From positions 957,533-1,021,532 of the forward strand of contig OZ219905.1 of NCBI GenBank assembly GCA_964291635.2: a DNA stretch of 64,000 nt, written 5' to 3'. This stretch comes from JAPPHA01 sp964291635 (GTDB taxonomy: Bacteria; Pseudomonadota; Alphaproteobacteria; Rhodobacterales; Rhodobacteraceae). A program made the translations under genes and the position numbers. Below, one piece after another: positions 1-8,238 of the stretch (the stretch's first letter is position 1; the number at the start of each line of letters is the position of its first letter). Under the pieces are notes generated by a model, which was not told the origin of the DNA, did not search any database, and saw nothing but the letters and a program-made list of their open reading frames with translations.

Positions 1-1
1 C

Positions 2-316
2 GGACGTGCCCGATGGAAATGCGAAAACGAAGGGTACAATGTTCTTGAGCAAAATGGCTTCCACCTCGAGCATTCATTCGGCCATGGCAAGAATACTCTG
101 GCCAGCGTGCTCCTTGTGATGAACTTCCTGGCCTTCATGCTCCTCGAAACCTGCGATCTGTTTGAGGCCACGTGGCAGGAGGCCCGCAAGACACCCGGAG
201 CGCGGATCTGCCTCTTCGAGCACATCCGGTCGATCACCGGATATCTTGCCTTCCCGACATGGGAGACCTTGTTCAACACCCTCATCACGGGCATCCCGCA
301 GCCACTACGCGGCTGA
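2..316 (+). CDS. Transposase, C-terminal part (cut by window start)
   Basis: The open frame enters from the left edge, so only about the last 104 residues are visible and no start can be given. The segment near its beginning has the W-x-C-E-N-E pattern and an H-x-F-G-H-G stretch, which I recognise from the C-terminal region of DDE transposases of the IS4/ISNCY kind. There the E of the W-x-x-E-N-E segment is the last acidic catalytic residue. The frame ends at a TGA at 314-316. The neighbouring sugar island is more AT-rich than the rest of the window, which fits a mobile border. The exact IS family cannot be decided from this fragment, and no terminal repeat was identified downstream. Confidence 0.6.
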   Translation, partial: GRARWKCENEGYNVLEQNGFHLEHSFGHGKNTLASVLLVMNFLAFMLLETCDLFEATWQEARKTPGARICLFEHIRSITGYLAFPTWETLFNTLITGIPQPLRG

Positions 317-438
317 TCACGTCCCCTCCCGGTTCAGCACGGGAAAATTGCATCCAAACCCGACGTCAAAGGCGAACAATTCCGGAAACTACAGGAGGAA
401 ACGCCAATATTAGAATCGCAGATTTTGAACCAAGCGTC

Positions 439-505
439 TTGACAATTTAGTTGAATCTTACGAGTATATTTTTGTTCGAAGGCGTAATCGTTTACGTAAT
501 CGATT
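439..505 (+). promoter_or_regulatory. Promoter region and LacI-type operator upstream of the sugar-binding protein
   Basis: A TTGACA hexamer lies at 439-444, but the best -10 candidates at 462-470 are weak or badly spaced (GAGTAT at 17 bp, TATATT at 20 bp). Position 485-505 reads TAATCGTTTACGT followed by AATCGATT, one base away from the perfect palindrome found at 10418-10445. The AT-rich dyad with central ACGT is what LacI/GalR-family repressors bind. Two copies at the outer ends of the same island imply one local regulator. That regulator gene is not in the window. Confidence 0.65.
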
Positions 506-571
506 TGTGGAAATCTTTCAGAAGGATTCCGCAAAAAATTTGGATTGAAGAGACACAGAAGGAAGTACGCA

Positions 572-1576
572 ATGCCAAGAAATTCACAATTCACTCGCCG
601 TGGCGTGTTCATCCGAGGCTGTACACTGGCGATGGGCGTTTCGCTTGCAGGGAGTATGGCCGGAATTTCCGGTGCAGCGCTGGCTTCCGAACATGGCGCC
701 CAAGGAAAAACAGTCGAGTACATCGCATTCGGTTTGCAGTTCGAATATCAGGTTGCGCTGGTATCCGGGATCGAGAAACGCGCAGCCGAGGAAGGAATGG
801 TCCTTAGGGTTATTGACGGAAAAGGAGATCCGAATCTCCAGGTTACCCAGGTGCTTGATGCTGTCACCAAGCAGCCGGATGCACTACTGATTAACCCGGT
901 TGACGCGACACTTCTCGTAGCAGGCGTCAAACGTGCCAACGAAGCCGGTATTCCTGTCTTCATCATGGAAAATCCACCGCCCGAAGGCGAGTATCTCGGG
1001 TTCGTCGATTTCGACAATGAGGCTGGTGGTGCAATGGGCGCGGATGAACTGGCCCGCTTGGTTGGAAACGAAGGCGTTGTTCTCGAGACGAGAGGATCTG
1101 TCGGTTCGGCACAAGCGCAACTGCGACACAAGGGTTTCAATGACCGCATGGCGGCTGAATATCCGAATATCGAAGTGCGTTCGTTGAACACCGAATGGGT
1201 AGCTGATAACGCCTATTCAATGGTGCTTGATGCTTTCACGCGCAATCCCGACATAAAGGGTGTCTTCAGTCACAATGACGAGATGGTTCGAGGTATCGTT
1301 TCGGCCCTTAGGCAAATTGGAAAGTTGGTTCCTCCTGGGGAAGAGGGCCATGTAGCGGTGGTCGGATTGGATGGCACACCACTGGGACTTGACCGTATCC
1401 GTGAAGGCACCCAGGATGCTTCTGTCGGCCAGGACCCGATTGCCATGGGAAACGCGATCCTAAACCAAATGATCTCGCATTTTGACGGCCAGGAATACGA
1501 GCCCTCGGCAGTCACCCTGCCAGTTTTGATCAACGCCGACAACGTGAGTGATCCGGCACATTGGGGTAACTTCTGA
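572..1576 (+). CDS. Sugar ABC transporter substrate-binding protein (RbsB-like)
   Basis: This is a 334-residue periplasmic binding protein for sugar or polyol uptake. The ATG at 572 is chosen over an in-frame TTG at 545 because AGAAGGAAG lies just upstream. The N-terminus has T-R-R-G-V-F followed by a hydrophobic stretch and an A-x-A cleavage site, so export may be by the Tat route. The body shows Peripla_BP_4 features: an L-I-N-P-V-D segment near residue 110, then a G-F-V-D-F-D-N-E stretch, a S-H-N-D-E segment and V-V-G-L-D-G-T near the C-terminus. It is preceded by a LacI-type operator and is probably the partner of the permease and ATPase encoded 4-7 kb away on the other strand. The ligand is not evident. 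Confidence 0.9.
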   Translation: MPRNSQFTRRGVFIRGCTLAMGVSLAGSMAGISGAALASEHGAQGKTVEYIAFGLQFEYQVALVSGIEKRAAEEGMVLRVIDGKGDPNLQVTQVLDAVTKQPDALLINPVDATLLVAGVKRANEAGIPVFIMENPPPEGEYLGFVDFDNEAGGAMGADELARLVGNEGVVLETRGSVGSAQAQLRHKGFNDRMAAEYPNIEVRSLNTEWVADNAYSMVLDAFTRNPDIKGVFSHNDEMVRGIVSALRQIGKLVPPGEEGHVAVVGLDGTPLGLDRIREGTQDASVGQDPIAMGNAILNQMISHFDGQEYEPSAVTLPVLINADNVSDPAHWGNF

Positions 1577-1644
1577 CAGTTCCGGTCCGCTGTCGTAACT
1601 GACGGGCTGTGGATTGAAACTCGTTGCATTCCGGGTGGAAACCA

Positions 1645-1670
1645 GATCCGGGCCGGTATCGGCCCGGGTC
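1645..1670. terminator. Strong GC hairpin between convergent genes
   Basis: GATCCGGGCC (1645-1654) pairs with GGCCCGGGTC (1661-1670) around a 6-base loop, with one mismatch. It lies between the convergent binding-protein and oxidoreductase genes, where a terminator is expected, but it lacks a clear T-tract. The rest of 1577-1876 holds nothing I recognise. Confidence 0.45.
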
Positions 1671-1876
1671 AGTTTCAAGATCGTGATTCCCAAGAGTGAG
1701 TTAGCAAGTGGACGGAATGGCAAACCGCAAGTTCACAATTTCTACAACCAGATGCCTTTTCACGCCGAAAGCAATTCTCCCATAACGGTAAGTTTGGCGG
1801 CAAACGGTGGCGCGAGCGCCACATGCCCCGCTCGCAGTCTACATAGTCTGCGCTGAATCAAACGCATCCGCATCGC

Positions 1877-3062
1877 CTAACATCGGAGCCCAGTCCAGGC
1901 GCCATTTCGGTTTGAGGACGGGACGCAGGCATCGATGAAGGCAACACCCTCGACACCATCAACGATTCCCGGAAAGATTGTTGCATCCGGTATTTCGCGT
2001 TGCTCTCTGGCTGCCTCGATCGCGTCAGCAGCCTCTCTGTAAATGTTTGAAAAACCTTCGAGGTATCCTTCCGGATGACCCGGTGGTATCCGTGAAACCC
2101 TGTTTGCTGCATCGACAGGACCGGCACCCATGCGAGTGATCAGTCGCTTAGACTCGCCCCGTGACGTATGCCAAAACTTGTCGGGGGTTTTTTTCCTGCT
2201 CCCATTCCAAGCCACCGTGCTCGACATATGCACGAATCTTGAGCGCGTTCTCATTTCCAGGCGCGATCTGACTGCACCACTACCCCTCGCACCAACGACA
2301 AAACTAAGGAGGACGTGTGCATTGTCATCCAGGCTTCGGCCGTCCACGAACGCAGTAAGATCCGCTGACAGGCTGTCCAGTTCGAGGCCGGTAACAAAGC
2401 GAAGTAGGTTGTAGGCATGGGTCCCGATATCACCTACAGAACCACCCAAAGCTGAGCGCTCCGGATCTGTTCTCCATGCGGCCTGTTTCTGACCGGTCGC
2501 CTCGAGTGGCTCTGACAACCAGTCTTGCGGGTATTCGGCATGAACGGCACGGATTCTTCCGAGCAGGCCCTTTGCCACGATATGGCACGCCTGCCGTATC
2601 ATCGGATAGCCCGTGTAGTTGTGTGTAAGTATGAACAGGACAGAAGACCGCTTCGCTTGTCTTGCCAGTCGTTCGGCGTCCACCAAAGAAGAGGTCAGCG
2701 GTTTGTCGCAAATGACATGGATCCCGCGCCGGAGAAATTCCGCCGCAACGGGGTAATGGAGGTTGTTCGGAGTTACCACCGCGACGACCTCGATGCCGGA
2801 CTTCAGCCGCGCCTACCGAACCGCCATAGACTGGAAGTCATCGTAAAAGCGGTCCGGTGAGAGCCTTAGGTTCTCCCCGGATGCCCGCGACCGTTCTGAC
2901 GTCGAAGACAAGGCGCCCGCCACGAATTCGTGCCGGTTGTCCAGTCGAGCAGCAATCCTGTGGACTGCACCAATAAACGCGTCTCGGCCACCTCCAACCA
3001 TGCCAAGCCGAATTCTTCCTCCGACCCGATGCTCCTCCCCCCCCCCCCCCCTTAACCGCCAT
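1877..3062 (-). pseudogene. Broken Gfo/Idh/MocA-family oxidoreductase
   Basis: The protein would be an NAD(P)-dependent sugar or polyol dehydrogenase. The N-terminal Rossmann start (R-I-R-L-G-M-V-G-G-G), C-D-K-P-L-T and the G-D-I-G-T-H-A-Y-N-L segment are clear. It is broken several ways. The only ATG (3062) is out of frame with the body because of a 15-C run (15 G on the coding strand) at 3037-3051; one base fewer would restore the frame. An in-frame TAG lies at 2813-2815. Between about 2182 and 2285 the conserved reading lies in another frame, entered by a small deletion and left at a run of seven T. Homopolymer lesions could be sequencing errors, but the TAG is not of that type. The gene was probably part of the same sugar pathway as the isomerases. 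Confidence 0.85.
3037..3051 (-). repeat. 15-base mononucleotide G tract within the oxidoreductase start
   Basis: Fifteen consecutive C on the plus strand, read as G on the coding strand, begin four codons after the only ATG. The run puts the start out of frame with the body; 14 or 17 G would restore it. Such tracts change length easily in replication and are also error-prone in sequencing. Confidence 0.9.
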
Positions 3063-3151
3063 TCCTGCACCCGACTTCTTTCCGTTTCATTTTTCCGGCA
3101 ACTCGTCCCCGACAGGCACGCCAGTAGGGAGTTCAAATTCCCAGCATCCGT

Positions 3152-4103
3152 TTATTTGCTGCATCGTCGGTACCAGCTCCTTAAGTCGTCAAACGCCTTG
3201 TCTGGAACACGTATGATGTGATCGCGAACAAATTCGGCCCCTTCCCGAGCACCGGCTTCCGGGTGTTTCAGGCAACACTCCCACTCGACGACGGCCCAAC
3301 CATCAAAATCAACCTGTCCGTCGCCGGGCAAACAAACCGTCCAGCCCGGCGACCCCAATTCTGATAACCGCCATACACGCCCTGTCGTCCGTTCGGTTCA
3401 AATTCTGCATCCTTGACGTGGAACATCCGAATCCCGTCCGCGTAGATGTCGAGGTGGTCGACGAAATCGAGACATTGCAGCACAAAACGCGAAGGGTCGT
3501 AGAGCATGTTCGCACGTGCGTGCCCGCCGGTTCGGTCCAAGAACATTTCGAATGTCACTCCATCGTGGAGGTCCTCGCCTGGGTGGATTTCGTAGCAGAT
3601 GTCCTCGCCACAGTTGTCGGCATGATCAAGAATCGGCTTCCACAGAGCGGCGAGTTCGTCGAATGCAGTTTCAATCAGCCCGGATGGTCGTTGCGGCCAA
3701 GGGTAGACGTAGGGTCAAGCGAGAGCCCCTGAAAACGTTGCTTGTGCACAGTGCCCCATGTTGGATGATGCCGACAATGCCATCGTGAGTTGTTCAACGG
3801 CTCATTGCTGGCGTGCCCGGGGATTGCCTCTCACACCAGGTGCGGCAAATCCATAGAATGCGACGTCATGTGCCGGATGAACGGCTACAAGCTGTCCTTG
3901 AAGGTGGGTGGATAATTCAGTGACTCTCACTCCATTCTCTTCTGCCACGCCCTTGAACTCGTCGCAGTAGTCCATTGAACCAGCAGCGGCCTCAAGATCA
4001 ATTAGTCGCCTGTCCCAGCTCGGAACCTGAACCCCGCAGTATCCGCACTCGGCAGCCCAACGAATTCTGCCAAGAAAAGTGCTGGTCCCTTGATAGTCGT
4101 CAT
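3152..4103 (-). pseudogene. Degraded sugar phosphate isomerase/epimerase (TIM barrel)
   Basis: The remains of a xylose-isomerase-like TIM-barrel protein can be followed from an ATG at 4103, with AGGAGG just upstream, to a stop at 3152. After about 14 residues there is a deletion with a frame change, then W-A-A-E-C-G-Y resumes. Two in-frame TGA codons follow, at 3804-3802 and 3717-3715, both where the family has Trp (…R-Q-E-W-A and …L-A-W-P). The core with E-x-H-P-G-E-D-L-H-D-G-V and F-H-V-K-D-A-E-F is intact. Near 3350 a frameshift and an 11-residue deletion join G-D-G-Q-V-D-F directly to D-G-W-A-V-V-E-W. With both point and length changes this is a true pseudogene. It sits directly downstream of the broken oxidoreductase on the same strand order and was probably in its operon. 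Confidence 0.88.
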
Positions 4104-4655
4104 GACGTTTCCTCCTTTCCTAAATTCCGCGACAGCTGCTGTCGTCAACAAGGAAGTTGACCGACACAAGATCGTTCCGGCGCACGTTGCCCAATTTGTT
4201 GATCCTTTTGATCAACGTGCAACTGGTGAACCTGGCAACCGAAGAGAAAGTGCTGGAATGTCTTTCCGCCGAACGCCGCCCCCAACACATCGGTTTCACC
4301 GGGACATTCGGCCTGCGCCAGCAGCGTTAGTTCACGGCGCAAAAAAATGCACACTGATTGGATATTAAGCAACGATCCGGTTGTTCTCGAGCTGCCCGAA
4401 TTTGCGACAGGAATCGCCGTCAAGTTTCGCAGGAATCGCCGTCAAATTCGTAGGAATCTGTAGATGGAGGAAGACATCGATTACATTTGTGGAATTTTCA
4501 ATCAATGTGTGCCGTTTTCAGGTGTTCGATCTAGACCAATGTGATTAGACTCTTTCGGAAAAAGGACGGCATGCCTTCTGTTCCCGGCGGGGCTGGACGC
4601 GAACTCAAATGTGCCGGCGACCCGTACCGTCAAAATGCCGAAAAGGGAGGGTCAC
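4104..4655. other. Intergenic stretch between divergent isomerase genes
   Basis: About 550 bases without a gene I can support. It should hold the promoters for the minus-strand pseudogenes and the plus-strand isomerase. A tandem repeat at 4408-4451 may be the end of an old insertion sequence. Confidence 0.5.
4408..4451. repeat. Two tandem 22-base repeats
   Basis: CAGGAATCGCCGTCAA occurs at 4408-4423 and again at 4430-4445, a unit of 22 bases, with a degenerate third copy (TAGGAATCTG) following. Repeats of this sort occur at the ends of IS21-like elements, but no transposase remains here, so the origin is uncertain. Confidence 0.6.
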
Positions 4656-5480
4656 TTGAAACTAGCATTCAACACTTGGGTCTATTCGAGTTTTCCAGTA
4701 TGGGTTCCCGCTTACCCTTTGGAAGATGTCATCAGGCGACTCGCGCGCATCGGATATGACGGAATCGAAATCGGTGCCGCGGCACCACACGCATATCCCG
4801 ATTACCTGACGCCGCCTCGACGCAGAGAGATCAAGACAGTCCTGGATGACTCCGGACTGGCTTTGGCCAGTATGCTGCCGGCTCCGGGCGGCGGTGCTGG
4901 CTTTAATGTGGCTTCGGCAAATCCATTGGAGCGTGCAGCCGCCGTGGACCAATACAAGAAGGTTGCAGATCTGTGTGCCGAATGGGGTGGAAATATCCTG
5001 CTCTACGTTGCCGGGTGGCAAGTTTTCGGAACAACGCGACAGGACGCATGGAAATGGAGCGTTCAGTCATTGGAAGAAGTGGCGGGTCATGCGGCAGAAC
5101 TTGGCCTGACCGTCGCGGTCGAACCGACGTCCGCGGACAGCAATCTTGTCGACAGTTGCGACGATGTCCTGGAAATGATGGCAGACGTAGACAGGGGTAA
5201 TGTCAAGGCAATGTTTGATACGTACCACACTCTGTACCGGAATGAAGTGCCAACCGACTATGTCTACAGGTTGAGAGAAAACCTGGCCCACATACATCTT
5301 GCCGATATCGATCGCAATCCTCCGGGAAGCGGGGTGGTCGACTATGTGTCACTGATCGAGTCATTGCGAGATATTGAGTTTGACGGATACATGACAATGG
5401 AAATCGGTTTTTCACGCAGGAACGTCGAACCGGACGACATGGCCAGGCGGGCTTACGACTACTTGAAAACACTCCTTTGA
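4656..5480 (+). CDS. Sugar phosphate isomerase/epimerase (AP endonuclease 2 fold)
   Basis: A complete 274-residue TIM-barrel protein of the xylose-isomerase-like family. I place the start at TTG 4656 because GGGAGGG lies a few bases before it and the family begins with the K-L-A-F-N-T-W segment that follows; an ATG at 4635 is the alternative. Metal-binding positions expected for the fold are visible: I-E-I-G near residue 35, V-E-P-T near 150, F-D-T-Y-H near 185, H-I-H-L-A-D near 210 and M-E-I-G near the C-terminus. It stands alone on the plus strand between the degraded homologue and the convergent permease gene. It may supply the isomerase activity that the broken copy lost, although the two are distinct subfamilies. 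Confidence 0.88.
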   Translation: MKLAFNTWVYSSFPVWVPAYPLEDVIRRLARIGYDGIEIGAAAPHAYPDYLTPPRRREIKTVLDDSGLALASMLPAPGGGAGFNVASANPLERAAAVDQYKKVADLCAEWGGNILLYVAGWQVFGTTRQDAWKWSVQSLEEVAGHAAELGLTVAVEPTSADSNLVDSCDDVLEMMADVDRGNVKAMFDTYHTLYRNEVPTDYVYRLRENLAHIHLADIDRNPPGSGVVDYVSLIESLRDIEFDGYMTMEIGFSRRNVEPDDMARRAYDYLKTLL

Positions 5481-5551
5481 CAATCGGGAATAAACGGTGT
5501 GGGGACTCTGCAAGCAACCTAACCGGATAAACGGTCGACCGTCCGAGGATG

Positions 5552-6619
5552 CTACTGTTCGTTTGCAGGTTCTCCCTTGTCCAAAATAGTACGTCGCAAC
5601 AAACCAGCTTCGACATACTTGCGACGCGCCACATCCAGCGCCGCCGCGGCTGCAATCACGACCCCGCTAACGACCAGATCGTAGTTTGGCGGGACGTTCA
5701 AGAGGTTAACCGCATTTTGCACCAAGCCGAGAAGCAACACGCCGAGCAAAACCCCCACAATCTTGCCCTCTCCGCCAAATAGACTGACGCCTCCGATGAC
5801 CACAGCGGAAATCACGGTAAGTTCCATGCCGAATGCGGCGGTTGCCGCTCCCGCCTCCAGCCGGGCAGTAATCATCAGACCGCCTATTGCGGCGGTCAGT
5901 CCAGAGATTACAAACGCAATTACGGTAACGCGGTCAGTTCGGATTCCGGCCAGGCGGGCCGCAACCGGATTCCCTCCAGTCGCGTACACCGAACGGCCAA
6001 AACTTGTGCGCGTCAGAACGAAATGCGCCAGTACTGCCAATGCTAGGGTGAATAGGATCACCACAGGAATTCCGAAAAGCCTCGCTGCCTGAACTTCGAT
6101 GAAGACCTTCGGCACGGGCGCGATATTGCGCCCCCCTGAGTATAGGAAAGCCGCACCGCGAGCGATGCTCATCATCGCCAGGGTGGCGATAAGCGGAGGA
6201 ATCCGCAGGACTGTCGCGCAAAGGCCGTTGATGAGGCCGATGCCGGCACCGGTCAACAGCGTTGCAAAAATTGCAAGTGGTACGGGAAGCCCGTTTTGCA
6301 GGCTCAGTCCGACTGCAAGGACGGACGACAAAGCCAACACGGCACCAACTGACAGATCGATACCTGCCACGAGGATCACGAACGCTTGCCCGATTGCGAC
6401 CACCGCGACAATTGTCGCCGTAAAGAGGAGGTTTTCGATATTGATTATCGTGAAGAAGACCGGAGATGCGAAACTGAGCACGACACTGCAGACTACGATT
6501 ACGGTCAGAAGGCCAAGGCTCTGGACTACTTCGAGCAGTGTGGTGCTTCCCCCGAGCGTGAAGCTGTTTCCGAGTTTCTCAAGTGGCGGGCGTGCAGCTT
6601 TATCCGTCTTCATGTTCAT
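5552..6619 (-). CDS. Sugar ABC transporter permease (RbsC-like)
   Basis: A 355-residue integral membrane protein of the BPD_transp_2 family with about eight to ten hydrophobic helices. The A-G-I-D-L-S-V-G motif near residue 95 and the G-G-N-P-x-A-A-R-L-A-G-I loop near 235, both characteristic of ribose/galactose-type permeases, are present. The ATG at 6619 is chosen because longer frames would overlap the upstream ATPase, whose stop is at 6633; this leaves a 13-base gap. It forms an operon with the ATPase and the flavoprotein, all behind the operator at 10418-10445. Confidence 0.92.
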   Translation of the reverse strand: MNMKTDKAARPPLEKLGNSFTLGGSTTLLEVVQSLGLLTVIVVCSVVLSFASPVFFTIINIENLLFTATIVAVVAIGQAFVILVAGIDLSVGAVLALSSVLAVGLSLQNGLPVPLAIFATLLTGAGIGLINGLCATVLRIPPLIATLAMMSIARGAAFLYSGGRNIAPVPKVFIEVQAARLFGIPVVILFTLALAVLAHFVLTRTSFGRSVYATGGNPVAARLAGIRTDRVTVIAFVISGLTAAIGGLMITARLEAGAATAAFGMELTVISAVVIGGVSLFGGEGKIVGVLLGVLLLGLVQNAVNLLNVPPNYDLVVSGVVIAAAAALDVARRKYVEAGLLRRTILDKGEPANEQ

Positions 6620-6632
6620 GGTTCTGGCCTCT

Positions 6633-8168
6633 TCAACCCGTAGTGGCGTAATGCATGATGCTCTCGGGAGATTTTTCGGCGCGATCAAGTTCACCAACGA
6701 TTCGGCCGGAACGCATGATCAGGACACGGTCACTGAAACTTACGACTTCCGGCAATTCCGAACTGATCAGGAGAATTGCGACACCTTGTTCTGCAAGATC
6801 GACGATGATGTCTCCAATTTCCGCCTTTGCACCAACATCTATTCCTTTTGTTGGTTCATCAAGGATCAACAACGTTGGTTTGCGGGCAAGCCAACGCGCG
6901 ACGATTGCCTTTTGCTGGTTGCCGCCGGATAACGTGGAAACCTGTGATTTGCTTGACGGCATGCGGATCGACAACGATTTGCGCGCGTTTTCCACGATGC
7001 GGTCTTCCGTCGTGAGAGAAATGACGCCCTTGGGGGCAATCTGATCGAATACGGCGAGGGTAATGTTATTTGCGGCACTCAATTGTCCGACAAGTCCCTG
7101 TCCGCGGCGGTCTTCCGGTATCAGGGCCAATCCCATCCGGATCGCCGCATTGATGTCGCGCTGCGGAAGGCCAATTCCATTGATCAGAACTTCACCGGAG
7201 TCGTAACCGGAAAATCCGAAAATGCAGTTTGCCAATTCGGTACGCCCGGCACCCACAAGACCCGCTAGCGTGACTATTTCACCCCTACGAACGCTAAAAC
7301 TCACGTCTTTGATCGCGTTTGTTCGGGAAAGTCCTCGTACTTCCAGGACAGGGTCGCCGATGGAGCGCTCTGGAATTATCGTTTCACGTACGTTTCTTCC
7401 AACCATCATTTGGATGACTTTCGTTTGATCGAGATCGGCGACTGGCGCGCTCCCGACCAGTTTTCCATCGCGCAATACCGTTATGCGGTCTGCAATACGG
7501 AAGACCTCTTCAAGCCAATGGGATACGAACACAACACCCATTCCCTGACGCTTGAGGTTTTCGATCACGTCAAATAGCCGGTCGATTTCGGGGCCAGACA
7601 GGGAGGTCGTGGGCTCATCCATGATCAAGATGCGGGATTTCTCGGCGAGCGCGCGCGCCACTTCAACGAGTTGGCCTTCCGCAGGCGACAGTCTGCGTGC
7701 AGGCGTGTCTGGCGAGAGTTCCGGCGCGACTAAGGCCAACGCCTCGTGCGATCGCTCCAGAATGGCTGTCTTTGAAATGACTCCAAATCTTGTGGGCCAG
7801 CGGCCGAGTACAATGTTCTCCGCCACGGACATGCCCGGCACAAGGTTATGATCCTGGTGAATAGTTGCAATCCCAGCTTGGTGCGCAGACGTCGGACTCG
7901 CCACAAGCTGTTTTTCGCCGACAACGATGTTTCCTTGATCGGGCGCATAAATTCCAGCCATGAGCTTTATGAGAGTCGACTTTCCGGCACCGTTCTCGCC
8001 GACCAGCGCATTTACCTCGCCGGAGCAAACTTCAAAGTCGACGTCATTCAGTGCCACCACTCCCGGGAACGACTTGGAGACGGCCGAAACCGATGCCAGA
8101 GCTTCTGGATTACTTCGCGCACGCTCTCTTGATCCTTCGCTGGAACTGGATACAGGCCCGCGTGCCAT
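6633..8168 (-). CDS. Sugar ABC transporter ATPase, two fused nucleotide-binding domains (RbsA/MglA-like)
   Basis: The protein has 511 residues, the usual length for this family. The first domain carries Walker A G-E-N-G-A-G-K-S-T near residue 55. The second has the family's degenerate P-loop G-L-V-G-A-G-R-T-E near 300 and the signature L-S-G-G-N-Q-Q-K near 410, followed by L-I-L-D-E-P-T-K-G-I-D. It powers sugar import with the permease just downstream and probably the binding protein at 572-1576. The ATG at 8168 has GAGGGA upstream. It lies 70 bases after the flavoprotein gene. Confidence 0.94.
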   Translation of the reverse strand: MARGPVSSSSEGSRERARSNPEALASVSAVSKSFPGVVALNDVDFEVCSGEVNALVGENGAGKSTLIKLMAGIYAPDQGNIVVGEKQLVASPTSAHQAGIATIHQDHNLVPGMSVAENIVLGRWPTRFGVISKTAILERSHEALALVAPELSPDTPARRLSPAEGQLVEVARALAEKSRILIMDEPTTSLSGPEIDRLFDVIENLKRQGMGVVFVSHWLEEVFRIADRITVLRDGKLVGSAPVADLDQTKVIQMMVGRNVRETIIPERSIGDPVLEVRGLSRTNAIKDVSFSVRRGEIVTLAGLVGAGRTELANCIFGFSGYDSGEVLINGIGLPQRDINAAIRMGLALIPEDRRGQGLVGQLSAANNITLAVFDQIAPKGVISLTTEDRIVENARKSLSIRMPSSKSQVSTLSGGNQQKAIVARWLARKPTLLILDEPTKGIDVGAKAEIGDIIVDLAEQGVAILLISSELPEVVSFSDRVLIMRSGRIVGELDRAEKSPESIMHYATTG

Positions 8169-8238
8169 TGAATTACTCTCCCTCAGGTAGGCGCCGGTTC
8201 AGCCATGCGCGGCCAACTGTAATTTGAAGAAGCCTTAT

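Noticed and set aside
3715..3804. Use of UGA for tryptophan (alternative code)
   Set aside because: The two TGA at Trp positions occur in a gene with other disabling deletions. Conserved genes in the window use TGG for Trp and TGA as normal stops.
4408..4451. CRISPR-like repeats
   Set aside because: Only two clean copies, with a spacer-free 22-base period and no cas genes.
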